A stretch of 64,000 nucleotides of DNA from Vitis vinifera (GCF_030704535.1 NC_081823.1:7446501-7510500); one strand, 5' to 3'; shown: positions 46,701 to 60,560, counted from the stretch's first letter. The notes: generated from the sequence alone by a model not told the origin. Translations and numbers: made by a program.

Positions 46701-49700
46701 CTCGTTTTCTTTGTGACAACCTTTTGTTCCAGTTCACTATTAGGTGTATCCTCCTTCCTAGGCTCAGACCTATTCTTGATTAGGGCATATAACTGTTCTC
46801 CCAAGGATGTCTTGTTTTCATCAGCCATGGATGACTTATCCACTTTCTTTGAAATGGATTTTACATTGTCATCCAAAGATTTTTTGGAGAAACCAGTTAC
46901 TTTGAGTCTCTTTGAAGGATCTGGTCCAGATGATCTTTTCTCACTTTTTTTGGTAGAATCACCATCTTTCACAGTAGAAGACAACTTCTCAACCTGTTTC
47001 GTTGCCTTGACAGCCATTCTTTCACGTGGGGAGTCTTCTGAGACCAGACTTCTCTTCTTTGACACAACCTTGTCCAAGTCCTTTCTGCTTGAGAACAACT
47101 CCGATCTTCGTTTTTCCATTTTTTCTTCATCATTAGGGAATTTTATGTGATCTCTTATAGGGGTCCCAAGTAGTTCATCAATCTCATGTTTTCTGGTCAA
47201 AGTAATTGATGATAAATGTCACGAGTTGCTACAGAAAATATAGAGAAGAAAAAAAGCTTATCACATTAAATGCTCACAAGCAATATATCAAAATACGGTT
47301 GGGCAATAGGCCATCCCAAGCCCTCTGTATGATTCCTTCTTCATCCAAGTCTTCAAAAGAAATTTTCCTGATAAAAATAACTTGAGCATCAACCATCCAT
47401 ACATTACCCATACACTACTAATTAAGTAAAAAAATCATAATATTTTGTAACAATATTGAAAGATAAAATATGAATCATAGAAACAATCAGGCAGTACCTA
47501 GGCAGGCATTTCCTATGATATGACTTGGGACAACGTCTACATATAGCAAACTGCAACTCCAGATCCTTTTTATCTTCTCCTTGTTTACAGACATGGCATC
47601 TATGAATAGGGCAAGCAAATAATTCCCCTGCATAAATATTTTTCTGAAGCTCTTCTGCTGCAGCTTCATCCTCCCGGTGAAGCAGTTTTGCAACGCATTG
47701 TGGATGATAAAATCGTCCACAGGTTGCATTAGCACAGAGAAAGACCTAAAAAGCAATTGGTGAAGAAAATATGAGCCACTGAAGTTAAGATCCACATAGA
47801 TAGTACATTCATGGAGAAAAACTGGAAGAAACAATCCTTGGGAATCTTTGAAATGGCAAACTAATTCCCAATCAGTTAACCTATATTCTAACCGCAGTAA
47901 TCAATTACGACTACAATAATCTGATACAAGAGACAAACGGGTCAATTCCGATGCAACTATGTGAAGAAAATAAAAAACTTGTGATAGCAAACATAATAGG
48001 ACATCAGATGTGTTAAAAATTAATGCTGAGGATTTATGGAAGTGGTAATCTTTTAACTGAAATACCAAGTAATGACTAGCGTCTGAGGGGGCAAAGGGTG
48101 TGTTCAAAGTTTGGAACACACCAAAAGAAAGGCAAAAAAATTATTTGAAGCTTTTATAGCTAAGTTATCCCAACAATACTTTGTAAATCTGACAGAATCA
48201 CAGGGAGCTACAAAAACCTCAGCTGTCAATGTTCTAATTAAGTCATCAAACAGAAAAATAATATAAAATCAACAAACCAAAATTCCATCCATTCAATGTT
48301 TTATAGCAGCTTTATACCTCAGCGCCTGAAGATTTGTCAGAAGAGCCAAGCTTCCCACAAGAGAAACACTGGTGCTGCTTGTATTTACAGTTTTTACAAT
48401 AAAAATTCTGCATGGCCTGCCATGTAAAATAAAATGAAAGTATGAAAAAAGAAACAAGAAGAAAAACTCAAAATCAAAAAATGGCCCAGGAGCACATATC
48501 CACGTGCACACCAGAAAGTAATAATAATAAATATGAAAAAAATAGCATACTTCTACTTGAGCCACAGACATTCCAAGTGTAGCACAGAGTGATTCCTCTC
48601 CAGCTTCTTTAGTTGCATGAAATGACCTCATACATCTCCCTTCACAGCTGCATCATAAACAATAACATAGATTTTAAAATGTACTTATCAAAATGATGCT
48701 CAGTTAATCAAATACAAAACCATGATAAGATCTGTCTAAAGCTAGGTAATAGTTTAAAAGACATAAAAGCGGTGCATCATATTACTTGGAGGGAGAAAGA
48801 TTAGACAAATATATAAAAGTAGCAAGCAAACAACCTTCTTGGAAGATTAAAGCTGCCATGTAGAACTAAGGAATTTCATGACAAATCTTTTGAAAATTAG
48901 ACAATATTTTCCACAAGGACACACAAAAACAAATGGATCTAATGGTTTTAGTGCATCAGAATATAAGAATCTAATCATTATGTCCCCAGTCAAACAACCC
49001 TTATACTTCCAAACAAACTAATGAGAGTGTACATTTTGTTTATATATTTCATTTTTACATGAAATTTGTTTTCTCCATCAAGGGAGTATGTTAGGGCATT
49101 GTATAGCATTCAATTTTAGTCTGCAGATATAACAGAGCTACATCTGCTGCATGATGATGACAAAAAACAAGAATCACTCAACTCTTTTATAATAGTTTAT
49201 ACCAAAAAGTAAAAATATAAAAATAAAATAAAAATGAGCCTGACAATGTCAGCACATGTTGTCACTATGCATCAATAGTTATAACAATAACAATAACAAT
49301 AAAAGAAACAGCAAACTCAACCAGACTAGAAACAACCATAATGACGATGATGAATTAAACCTTAAATTACCAGGGAATCTTCCAAGGACACTTAAATTTT
49401 ATGCAATACAAGATGAGGTCATGGAGATGTAATAGAAGTTCTCAAGTACAAAAGGAACATCTTATCAAAAAATGTAAGTACAACTGTAATAAATAAATAA
49501 TGCATACCACAAAAGATCACCACCATTATCACACATCGAACACACAGAATCAAACAGGTCCTCCTCTTCATCAGAACCAACTTCTCCGGTTTCACTTATT
49601 CCATCTTCATCCATATAATCAACTATAAACCCAGGCTTTGATGTAGTTGGAACATCCTGCTAAACCAACAAGTGCACTCGCTCAATAAAGAAAAACTTGC

Positions 49701-51809
49701 ACAAAAAGGAATAATCAAGTTAAAGATCAAAGTTTTAAGAGGACAAGTGGGCAAAAACAGAAAAGCACGAGAGTCAAACCTCAAAAGATTTCCTCTTCCT
49801 GGGCTTCTCCTCAAGAAATGTGAGCAAAAACTGATCAACAAATAAATTGTCAAGATCACAAAGTGCAAAAGAAAATATAAATTCTTGATACACTAATTCC
49901 TAGATACGATCTTGAACAAAGAACAACCATATTTCAAATGAAACTCAACTTGCAGGTAACTGTTATTTACAACAAACACGAAGTAAACCAAGCAAAAACA
50001 ACTACAAAATAATTGCACTTTAAAAACGAATTACTATTGTTTCTAAAATCAAACGTGCGGTGCACAAAAAGGTGCAAGGTGCAGCAAGAAGCACACATAA
50101 TGAATGTTACATTGAATCAGACAAGTTGTATTCAAATAAATGCAAAACAGAATGCCCAAGGCTTTTATGTTATCTTTTCTTTTTAAAACTTGATGGATAC
50201 ATCCCCATGAGCGCTACGGTTTTATAATAGCCACTGTGGTAATGTTTTAAAGCTGTTCTCTGTTTGTAGTCATCAGAAGGTTCAGAAAAATGGCACCAAA
50301 AGATAAATTTTAAGGACTCATTATTGGCAACATCTCCTTCAACTATGATTGTAAAGATTCTTAAATTTTTAAACTCTTCTTGCACATCCAAATACTTGTT
50401 AAAACTCACCACTTCTGGTGCCTTGCCTCCCAAGGTAGGTGCCTTGTTGCATAGGCACGCCACAACTATTTTCTTTTTTTCAAGGTCATGGAATAGTGCA
50501 GTCAATTTGGCCCCTTTTCTTCTAAATTGAACATATTTGGTGATACATAAGAGTAAGACAGATGTTTGCATGTCCAAATATAAAAGTATTTTATAGAATT
50601 TCACATGCACACTAGGTCGTGCCTCACTTCACTCAAGTGTTTGCCTTGGGTTGTCCTAAGGCCCCAAGAGATCTTTGCACCTTGTTCCTTAGGGAACTAT
50701 GCACCTGTCAAAGACCTTGATCTTCCAACTTAACCTTTTTCATAACAAAAAGTTTCAGAGAAAATCTTTTATTACAATTGCCAAATCCCAATAACAAGAT
50801 GAGTCAAAACAAAATCTGGAACCGACTTTAATTATAACCAATGTATTTGCTTGTGCCAAGACAGATGAGATGTTTGCCAATGTTGAATCAGGTCAAAATA
50901 GATTGGGCACTAATAAACCTACCAGCACATATATAAATCTAGTAGTATCAAATTTACTAAAATGGCATGAAGAAAAAGTGACACCTCTGTGTCACTTTTT
51001 TATACTTGTAAATGGTTCTATGTAAAAGAAGCAATTAGACATCTAGTAAACAAGTGAAACACCATTTTTCAAGTCACAATTGTCACCCACTTTGTAGGTA
51101 AAATAGTGCCAATGAAAGAAAGACACAAAGATCAAAAAACATAATTAATCATCTAATGTTCACAATATGAACAATAATATCTTGTTGCAATGTTTTAAAC
51201 AATAATAAAGAGCAAACCTTGGATTTTGCTAAGCCCTCATCCCTTTTAACAGCTTCACTGATTAAAGTGGTATGATCCACCAAATCATTCTCAGAAGGTC
51301 TGACATCGTACAAGCTGAAAGGTGCACAACAAATGTCAACAATTGCACCTACAAAAAATAAACTGAAAGATGAAAGGATTGAAAACCTAATATGATTACC
51401 TGAAAACTCTAGACAAGTGATCCCATAATGATTTCCCAGATGTTTCAGGATTTTTCTTCATAGAATGAAGACACCACACAGTTATCAAGATAGACCTGAT
51501 AATATCCTCAAAGCTCTTCCTTGGCTTTTGAAGCTTGATCCAGTTATTTTCCTTGGAGAGCACTGATATTTCAGGATTCACATCGGAAAGATCAAACTTC
51601 CATGCAATGACCTGCTTATAAATCTTCTGTAGCCCATTGTCAGCATTACCATCCAAGAAAATAGGTTCCTTCTTGCTATCCAGGTTGTCACCCTTGCTCC
51701 ATTGAATAGGCAGAACCGAAAATGAAATGGGTTCACCTTTGTCATCTACAAAATGGTAATTTGAGACAGACCCTGGCAGAGTCTCACCCTCATCATCTGA
51801 AGATGCCAT
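37771..51809 (-). CDS. EDM2: EDM2: PHD-finger chromatin regulator
   Basis: 18 coding exons, phases checked: 51809-51400, 51314-51218, 49830-49780, 49656-49508, 48647-48551, 48416-48318, 47745-47498, 47367-47278, 47192-46662, 46508-46361, 46255-46154, 44220-44128, 42631-42590, 40454-40344, 39561-39490, 39384-39266, 39192-39129, 39027-37771. Together 3,780 bases, 1,259 residues. Order: conserved N-terminal domain; PHD-type Cys/His fingers from about 225 to 385 (first: CSMCDNGGDLLCCEGRC); a charged Lys/Ser-rich linker (about 414-590); a methyltransferase-like domain with VDFCCGAND (721-729) and LNPPFG (784-789); a Ser/Pro/Tyr-rich C-terminus. In Arabidopsis EDM2 works with ASI1 and AIPP1 in the nucleus, binds H3K9me2-marked DNA, and controls use of distal poly(A) sites in genes with transposons in introns, including RPP7. 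Recognised with near certainty. Intron 13 is unusually rich in transposons. Confidence 0.96.
40797..41479 (+). mobile_element. TRIM (short LTR element) in EDM2 intron 13
   Basis: A 683-bp terminal-repeat element. The LTR-like repeats are 40797-40868 and 41405-41479, sharing TTAGAGCA, ATATACATTGTGGAC and TTGTCTAACA. Right after the first comes TGGTATTAGAGCC (40869-40881), a primer-binding site for initiator tRNA-Met. A purine run (GAGGGAGGG) precedes the second. No coding capacity, as usual for TRIMs. It looks whole at both ends. A MITE is nested inside. Its direction is opposite to EDM2. Confidence 0.85.
40965..41335. mobile_element. MITE nested in the TRIM
   Basis: Inverted ends: GGCTATGTTTGGGAACTGTT on the left and the loose complement CGTTCCCAAACAAGTCC on the right. 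Internal words match the MITE family at 7885 and 32775. A TTTATTTCC(T/C)CAATTTATTAA phrase flanks it on both sides, longer than a usual target duplication, so it may be a repeat already present in the TRIM. Confidence 0.65.
41507..42079. mobile_element. Emigrant-like (pogo, Tc1/mariner) element in EDM2 intron 13
   Basis: 573 bp flanked by TA on each side. The ends are TAGTAAAATCTCAATAAATA and the loose complement of CTATAGAGATTTTACCA. This resembles the Emigrant/Lemi1 ends as I recall them (CAGTAAAACCTCTATAAATT). No transposase frame. Confidence 0.7.
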
Positions 51810-52900
51810 TCTCTTTAATTCACAAGCTCACCTCACAGCCTAACAGAACACATGGACAGAGAATAAAAAAATATGAGAGTGAAGAGACAATGAATGCAAT
51901 TCCATCTTTCAGCGTAAATCAAATTGGTCCAGATTCGCCTTAATGTCTTTTTGGTCAAAAGAAACCATGATATGAAAATCGGCAAATGGAAATAGAAAAT
52001 TAAAACAACTTGATTTCATAAAATCCTAAGACACTTGATATGTCATTATTTTTGGAAGGCTGGTAGTTTTTCTTCCATTTGTTCAATATCATGGAATATA
52101 AGAAATTCATATTTTGAATCCTAAAAATTTTCAAATTTAGGGACCCAAAAAAACAGAAATCTTTGCTCCAACTTCAAACATATTCTACCTCAATTTTCAC
52201 AGCAACTAAACAGAGGGTTATGGTTCTGGTACTTACAAGGCAGTCACAAATTACTTCACATTCCATGCAAAAAAATAATGTATATATAAGAAATTTAGAT
52301 GCCACATTGACTTTCTAGGGTTTCAATGACCGAGAGTATCAGCGTAACAGCCAGTTTGATTGATGAGAAAGCACACCCAAAAATAAAAAGAAAACGTGAT
52401 TCACAAATCCCAGTCTCCTCATTGCTATTCTGGACGAATATCCCATTTTTCCTTCCGTTTGGTTGTTGAGAAAACGCAGGAAAACAAACAAAAACAAATG
52501 AAATCTTCAAAATCCTCTTTTTAAAGCTATATTGATTTCCCATATACCAAAATTCTCCTCAGACGAAGCCAAACAATTGTAAAACGCTCGGTTGGGTGGA
52601 ATTTAGATGTGATTAAAAAATAAAAATAAAAATTCCCTTATTCTCCTCTATTTTCTCGGCAACCCAGCAGAAGCACACATTGTTCTCTCTCAATATTCTC
52701 TCCTTTTCTCAGAAACCAAACAGCGACTCATCGCCGGAAAAGGGTTTACCTTATCAGAATACAAACAACCCAGCAGCAATCGCTTCCTCACCGCGCCCTA
52801 AGAAGAGAAAAAAAGGAAGCAGAATCTCCTCCCGCTTACCGCCCTTCTATTCTGTCACCAGAGTACAAGCAATTGAGTTTTGTCCAAACACTCCATTTTA
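51810..52900 (-). promoter_or_regulatory. EDM2 5' UTR and promoter
   Basis: Upstream of the EDM2 ATG. A C/G-richer stretch at about 52660-52870 may be the first non-coding exon, because a gene of this kind usually has an intron in its leader. I see no defined TATA box. Confidence 0.4.
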
Positions 52901-54384
52901 TATAAGTCGGTTTTATATATTTGGGAAACACTCCCTTTTCTTTTCTTTTTCTTTTTCTTTCTTTTTCTTTTTTATTTTGGGCCCATTTTTTATTTTTAGA
53001 AACTTTCCATAAAAAAATAAATCAATATTCTATAGTATTTAATAGTGTCCTAAAAGGTATGTGCGAATTTTGGAAAAGATCTTTTAGGGATTTGGGTGCA
53101 TTGAATACTAAAATGTTATATATATTTTCTAATTTATAGATGTGATATCCAATCTTGGATGGACGAAAAAAGTTTTGATATAATATAAATATGGTTTCTT
53201 TGTGGGGAAGTACTTATTTGGGTTTAGAGGGAATTCTATTTATACAATTTGAAACGAGCTATTACAAATGATATAAAAATCGATCTCTACCATGATGTGG
53301 GGGTTTATTTGACTTTATAAGGGATGTTGTCTATTTAGTCTCGTAATCCTATAAGACACAATAAGGACATTATATTTTATATGGAGAAGTGTTTATGATA
53401 TTTCACATGGTATAGGAGAGCATTATATAAGTATGGGTTCCTCGCATTTTAAAGCAGTGATAACACATTTAGGTTTAAAGTAAACAATATTTACATGATT
53501 GGTTGTCGTATCTTAGTTCATACTAAAAGTAAATTCAATTTTCACACTTTTTATTACCTTTTCTAGTTTGTGGTGATAAAAACAATTAAAGATTTAGTAC
53601 AATAAACATTAGATTTATAGTTAATTTTAATATAATTTTTACATTTTAGTAGCTTCGTAATTGGGTTTAAAAATTTGTAGTCGATTCACAGTTAAATGTT
53701 GATATTAGGTTGATTTAATGTGCATTTAACTAGTAGTTAATTTTTTGTTAAATAGGTATAAAAATTAATTACTTACTTTTAGATGGAACTCAATCCAACC
53801 AACCAACCAACTCAAGTTCATGAGTCTAACTCATTCATCTATATTCCAAGCATATGTTTACTAATTCAAATATGAACCCTATAGGAATAAACTTCATTCG
53901 CATATGGGTTGAGCTTCCCCCCCTTACTCCACCTTCAAATCACAAAGAAAACAACCATTTAGCTGGGCAGAGAAGCATGTTATTCCCACAAATCATGTCC
54001 TTTCGAGTTTAAGAGTTCAAGGACTAAGCAGACATCATCTGAAGAAAAAAAAAAAAAAAACAGCCTTTCTTCCCTTCCATTATTCAAAATTTCCATCTGC
54101 AGAATCATATTATTCAACATCAACAAAGTAATTATTGTGCAAAGAATACATGCAAAACTCCAGAGCCTACCTACAAAAGAGGGTGAAAGGGGGAGGGAGG
54201 GGAGAGGAAAATAAAGTAACAGATTGTACAGGGTATGTATGTATGTATTATCCGAAAATGAGCATACTTTTCTATAATCGCTGTGGTTTTGTTTCGGTTT
54301 GTAAGGTCGAAAACTTTGAGATATAACCCACTTGGTTGAAAATGTAGTTGCACCATTCACACAAAAGCACTTTATATTCAAACT
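52901..54384. other. Spacer between EDM2 promoter and fimbrin 3' end
   Basis: Starts with a TTTTC-type pyrimidine run (about 52935-52975), then AT-rich DNA with no gene. The last 400 bases are probably the fimbrin 3' UTR. A GTAT repeat lies at about 54234-54248. Confidence 0.4.
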
Positions 54385-57300
54385 TCAATCGCCTATAGGG
54401 GTGTCGTCGTTTTCAATATGAGAGGAAACTGTGGTAGTGGTATCAGGAGCCTCGTTTTCAACCTGTGAGGAAACTGTGGTATCAGAAGCTGCATCATCAA
54501 TGATCAAGTTCGAGATTTCACCACTCAGGGAGCTTTCATCCTCTCCATTCACTGATGCTGATGGGGATGCATCAGGAGTAGTGCTAGTAGTGCTGGCAGT
54601 AGTGGCTGCATCAGCAGGGGATGAAGATGTCTCCAACTCTTCAACTGGTTGCTGCAGACTCCAGTACATGATACTCGCTGTTAGAGTGAGGATCATCTTC
54701 TGATTTACCTGTTATAAACATGAGAAAACATATTAGATCAAGATGTCGTGTTTTTCCAATTTGTACACATACGTATACAGAAAGAAAATTGAATCCCTGG
54801 AGTTAAGACGAGTGATGGAGTTGCTGGTGTGTATTTCCATGAATCTGAATTTAGAACTAGAGAAATAATAAAATCGTGTCCAAATTCGAATAAATTCATT
54901 ATTTTTATGGACAGAGTTGAACAATTTTATTCTTGTGAATGGAAGCAACTTGTTGAAGTCACAAGGATAAAGAGAAAATGATAACAACTTAGAATAAATC
55001 TTTGTATCTGTACAGAAGAAAATAAAAAAACAAACAAATCAACATAATACAGATGCATCCTTACCTCCATGATGTCCTCAGGCAACAAGAAAATAGAACA
55101 CCCAAGTTTCCTCGCAACACTGATTATGTAAGTAGCATTCAACTTCTTCTCTTCCTCTATTATTTCAATAACAGAAAAACTGAAATCATTTAATCTAAAA
55201 ATGGGTTCATTATAATATTGTTGCATATAAATGAAACACAAAAGGCATTCAAATTCATCCAATGAAGACGGTTGGAGTCCCTGTTTTCTTGTCCAACCAA
55301 AAGAAGGCTTGAACTTTCAGAAAATATTCCATAGAAAGAAAGAAAAAAACCATACCACTTTCACCCTTAGTAACCAGGTTCCAATTGACAACCCTTGGCT
55401 CCACAGCACTGAGAAGATCAAGGAAGAATATTCCATTGGACAGGTTCTTATCCTGAAAAGTAGTTTGAGAGAACATAATGAGGTTGATGAAGCCTGGTTT
55501 AAGAAAGCATGATTCATTGAAGAAATGTATGAGATTTTTTAACCTTGAAACTCTCCATTTGAGAAGTTCTGCCTGTGCGCTTCACTTTGTTATTTGCCCA
55601 TTTCAGGATATCAGCATCAGTCATCTCTTTCCCTTGGGAGTGGAATCTCAAGTTCTTTAGGAGCTGGAGCATATTATATCTCATCAACTGCCATAGGAAA
55701 GCTGAAACAAATGTAAACAAGTTGAGCTCTCTGGATCACTTCTTTTTGCAACAAGTCTGCTAGTTTTCAGCTAATGACTGAAGCCATATCAGCCAGAGTC
55801 AGGTGAAGAAAAGAAAAGACAAAGTATTGAAGTAACAGAACACTTTTTCAGGAGTTCAAAATGACACAGTAACCACGATAATTTTCAATATCCACTGACA
55901 AATTTTATGAAATGGTGAAAAATCAACATCTAAAGAATAACCCAGAACAGGAAAATTTATTAACATGGAACTGCCATGCTGTGTGTCTCAGCCTCCATCT
56001 TGTATATTTAGATTATTTAGTTATGCATTATTATTTACTTTATGCAATGCCTCTCCATATAAGGGTCGTTTTATCTTACATTACACATGACCTAATAAAC
56101 AAGAAAGGTATGTATAGATTGTTGTATGTACATCATATGTAACATTGAGGGACCAATCAAAATAATATCCAAAAGCAATTTTCTCTTTGAAGTTCAAAGT
56201 TAATCAAAACAATTCACAAGGGATCAAGTTAGAGTTTATTAAGAGACATTAATAACATGTTTGTAACAGGATGATTATATAAATAGTAAATTTAATCAGG
56301 TAGAATCTTTAAAATGGAGACAAATTGATAAATGCATAACACTGTCTAGCATAATGATGAATGATGCCAGATGCATGATAAAAAATCCTTGATTCTAGAC
56401 ACAGATACAACTTGAGAGGGAGCACATTACCAAGTATGAGCTTCTTATTTCCCTGTACAATATCTTCTCCAGCTACATTCACAAGGGAAAATTTCAATTG
56501 CTTCCCTATCCCTATGACTTGATTGCAGTTCTCTACTTTTCTGAATGGCATCTTAATGGGAGGTTTTGATGCACGCTTCCAGTTAACAGATCCTGGAGAA
56601 ACCTTGTCAAGCACTTCCAAGAGTATCCATCTGCATACATGAGAAACTATGGATCAAGAAAGCTAGGGAAAAGCTTGCAAAATATCAAGTTCCATAAAAT
56701 TGTTTCTGCTTTCCAATTCAAAAATTATTTTCACAATTTGGAAAATAACTGGGAAGTGTGAAATTGTGGTAATGACAAATTTACAAGAAAAAATATGGGG
56801 AAAAAATTGCAGAATGCATTTGAGTAGGGGAAAAGCTATTCAAGTTATGGAAAGACATTAAGAGGTCATGGTATTATTCAGGATAAACAATCAATCAGCA
56901 TATTTTTTAAAACTACTTAGGAATTTCATAGAATATCCAAAGAATTTGACCACAAGGGATACTATTGATTACAACAGAAACACTCACCCATTTCTCACAT
57001 CCTCAAACAAATTATTGACATAAGTAACAATTCCAAGACTGTTGATCCACAGCCTAAAGCATCTTTCTTCTCTAGATATTAGCACATCATCTGTCATCAT
57101 CTCTGCAAAGGAAATATTTTTACAGTCCGCAGACAGCCCACTCCTGCAAGAGAGATCAACATTCTTTCATCTTATGCTGTTATGCATATAATTAAACCAC
57201 TAAAATGGCAAGTTAGTGTTCTAAAATTCTCAAGCAAGACTTCAAAACAGCAAATAAAGATAAGATACTTGACTTCTGGAAGCCAGTCATTTCTGTAATC

Positions 57301-59913
57301 AGATAAGGAAGAAGGCTAATCAATAAGATTCTGTACTAACTTATACTATATGCTCACAGCTAATTCCAGTAGCTGCTATGACACTACCAGCCAAATAGAA
57401 AAGGAAGAACAAAAAGGGATTTCTACGAAGTCTCAAAATGTCAATAAGCTGACACTATTCATTTCCCACCTTTGATGGAATATTTGAGCAACAAATGCAA
57501 GATTTAAATTTGGTGAGCCTTCAACAATGTCCTTTGGACTCAAGTATCGTTTGCAGTCCATTCTCTCTGCATGATCAAGTACCAGCTTTGCCCTATGAGT
57601 GGGATCCTTTGCGTCCAAGGTTGCTGGACTGCAGTGTTCTGGTGCAAGAACATTAAGCAGGTAAGCATAAGCCTCTCCATCCTGCATGTTTATGAGCATA
57701 TGGCATCATAAAGAGAAAGCAATAGATTTTGAAGCATTCCAAAAGAAAACAAAAAGTGAAAAAAAAAAAAACACAAAACAAAACAAAATAAAGGACAAAA
57801 AACAGGTTGATGACTAAAGTAAATAGATAGCACTTCACAGGAAAGCAATTATGCTGCTGTGATTTAACAATTTCATAATCGTTGTAGTTACTAATAAAAA
57901 AGGTTAACCATTGATAAGAGGCACAAGGGGAACTTGTAACATTCTGTAGCAAGGTGATTATATTCTCTGAGAATGTTTGCTATAAGGATGCTGCAGTTCC
58001 CACTCTCATTGCCATATTCTGATCTTGAGACCAAATATGAACTTTTAAAACCTTTTACCCATAATTACATAAACCTTCTAGAAATGTAAGGTATTTCAAC
58101 TTCCAAAATATTTCTTTACTACAAACTCTTTACACATGATTTCAGCTAGGATTAGGTATCATATGGTGAAACTTTTACTCCACTCTCCACCCCATCCCAA
58201 TGGAAAAATAGATAGAAGTCGCTACTGGAAAACAATAGGAGTAGCCATACCTTCAAATCAGAAGAAAAATTTGTAATGGGCTTCTTGTAGCCAGCTTTCT
58301 TAAGGTGGAAATTCATCCATTTCAATAAAACCTTCTCAGGGGCTAAGCCCATAAGCTCCTCAACATCCTGCAACATTCGATAATCTGTAAAGTTGTATTC
58401 TCTATTGCTTAATCAGAACAAGCTTGAAAAACTAGCATTTTGCAATCAATTTTATTTCAGAAAAATATAAGACAAAAGCTTGAGGGATTGACATTTCATT
58501 ACATTGCCATCATCCACCAATTCCACAAGTTGAGGCGTCTTCTTAAGATTAAGATCTGCTAACAGTTGGATCTGAAGTTGGCACAGTTTGTAAGAAGTTA
58601 ATATGTTTTGATGGTAAACATGAGTACAAAAAAATTGAACACATTATACATAGAATATAATCATTATATGCCCATCTCTATTTCTCTATATTCAAAATAT
58701 GAATACTTCATTCTGTCCTACTTCAGTCCTTAACATAAAAAGCTAAGAAAACATGGGCAAAGTTTGGGTACCAACCTTTATAATTTGAGAAATTAATCCA
58801 AGTAGTAGATGAGGCTGCAATATGAACAGACTAAAATAAAATCCCTGGGACACCAAAGAGATCAATATAATCCTATGGATAGCTAAATCAGAACAACTTA
58901 CTCTTCCTTCAATCAAGTCCTGTGTCCCAATGTTCACCACCGTGCAGCCAATGGCCTTTGCAGAGTTGAGGCAAAGGGTATGGTTTTCATTCCTCTCCCA
59001 TGGATTTAGTACCCGTTTGGTGTTAATAGCTCGTTCATCTATTGTCCCTGGCACTGCAACGTTGATAAGCTTACTGCATCAAGCCACAAGACATATGTTC
59101 TTTATAAGCCACAGCATATTCATTGACATAACAAAGTAGAGTATTATCAAGCAGACCATGCTTAAGTACCATAAAAGAACTCCATCTTTTACAAGATCAA
59201 ACAGGTCATTTGTGGATGGATCTAAAGGAAGATATTGCTTCAGAAATGGGTCATCCCCAAGATAGCTGTTGATATGGGCCACATAAGATGCCTTCTCTGA
59301 TTCAATAATAGTGTGAAGAAGGGTGGTTGTGGTGGCCTTGAGGAATGATGAAGAGTGATTCGAACCACCCAATTTTTCTGTTCCCCGACCTTGCAAATTC
59401 AGATATGCCTGCCATTCCTCACAATTGATCAGCATTGTACTACTATTCCTCTAATCCTAATACGAATGCAAAATGAGTCATAGTGGCTCACCCTAAGAAA
59501 GGCTTCAAAATCGACCTCATCATTCATGTCTGCACCTGACTCACCCAAGATTCCTCTAATCTCCTCCTCTTTAAACATATCACTGAATGCCTTCAATTTT
59601 ACCATTAGAGCTGGCAAATCTCCTACTGTAACTTTGCCGTTTTGATTCCTTACCGCCATAAACTAAAACCCACAAAGAAAAGAAAGCAATTCGCACATTA
59701 AGAGAACTTAGAGAAGTCACAAAATCCATCACATAACTACCACAAATCATAATTAATAACAAAATTCGATAAAAACACCATAATTCAAAAAATTCAGTAA
59801 ATGAGGGAAGGATGAAGCATAGTTACCTTGGATTTCAGGCTTCGAAGTTCCACCTGTGTGAACTGGCTTTGAAGCCATTGATCAGAAACAAGAACACCTA
59901 CAAAGCTAGACAT
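54385..59913 (-). CDS. FIM: Fimbrin (plastin), actin-bundling protein
   Basis: 14 coding exons, phases checked: 59913-59827, 59662-59492, 59408-59170, 59073-58902, 58814-58776, 58571-58503, 58367-58251, 57681-57470, 57143-56988, 56630-56431, 55701-55544, 55452-55356, 55156-55065, 54708-54385. Total 2,133 bases, 710 residues. Residues about 1-75 are an EF-hand-like part; plant fimbrins lack good calcium sites. Four calponin-homology domains follow, at about 122-240, 268-370, 392-500 and 513-620, in two actin-binding halves that let one molecule cross-link two filaments. Conserved phrases: [55 protein letters not shown], and IMYWSLQQP near the end. The tail (about 625-710) is Ser/Thr/acid-rich. 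By position next to EDM2 it is probably the counterpart of Arabidopsis FIM4 (At5g55400). Confidence 0.96.
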
Positions 59914-60560
59914 CTTCGCCGCAGTCGAGTGGAGAGAAACCCAATCACCCCCTAAATTTCCTCCACAAACTAAGCAAAATTGACCCAGACCCAACAAGAA
60001 TCTCCAAACGCAGGAGTCAAAAACCGATACAAGATAATCAAAACCTCAAACTCAGATCCACACACTGAGAAGAAACGACAAGTACACTAACAGCGACTGT
60101 CTCCCTTGCACGAATCTCCAATCCCTCTAAAATTTCGCTTAATCCCTGATTGATACACGCAAGAAAACGTGAGAAAATGCAGGAAAAAACACATTCTGTG
60201 CCAGTGTTTCATCAACGACACAAAAAAACAAAAGAGACCCGGATAAAAAGACGTGGAATTGAAGAAAACCCACGAGCACGAACCTCAAAAAATCGGAGAT
60301 TTGCCTTGAAATGGACTGGGTTGGCTCCTAGATTTGACTGTTGTTCAGATATTCAACAGTACTGGAAATTGCGAGGGAGAAAAGAGAGAGAAAGAGAAAG
60401 ATTTTAGAGAGAGAAAAAGATGGAATTATAGAGAGAGAAAGAGATCAATTTTGCCTTCGCCGAAGAGCAAAGTGAGAAAACGGTTTGGCCTACGGAACCG
60501 CAAAGACCATGAGAGAGAGAGAGCAGCCAGCCTCGATAGAACTGTCATTAGGAGCCATCC
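59914..60560 (-). promoter_or_regulatory. Fimbrin 5' UTR and promoter, with GA/CT tract
   Basis: On the minus strand, upstream of the fimbrin ATG, a long pyrimidine-rich tract (GA repeats on the plus strand) runs from about 60375 to 60445, with GAGAGAGAGAG again near 60511-60521. CT-rich tracts near transcription starts are common in plant genes. A leader intron is possible but was not settled. Confidence 0.45.

Noticed and set aside
46641-47150. Plus-strand frame of 169 codons over EDM2 exon 9
   Set aside because: Mirror of the Lys/Ser-rich linker exon of EDM2, which joins in phase with its neighbours.
50170-50610. A minus-strand gene of 146 codons
   Set aside because: Lies within the EDM2 intron between exons 2 and 3. 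No family match. May be an old repeat, but nothing supports a gene.
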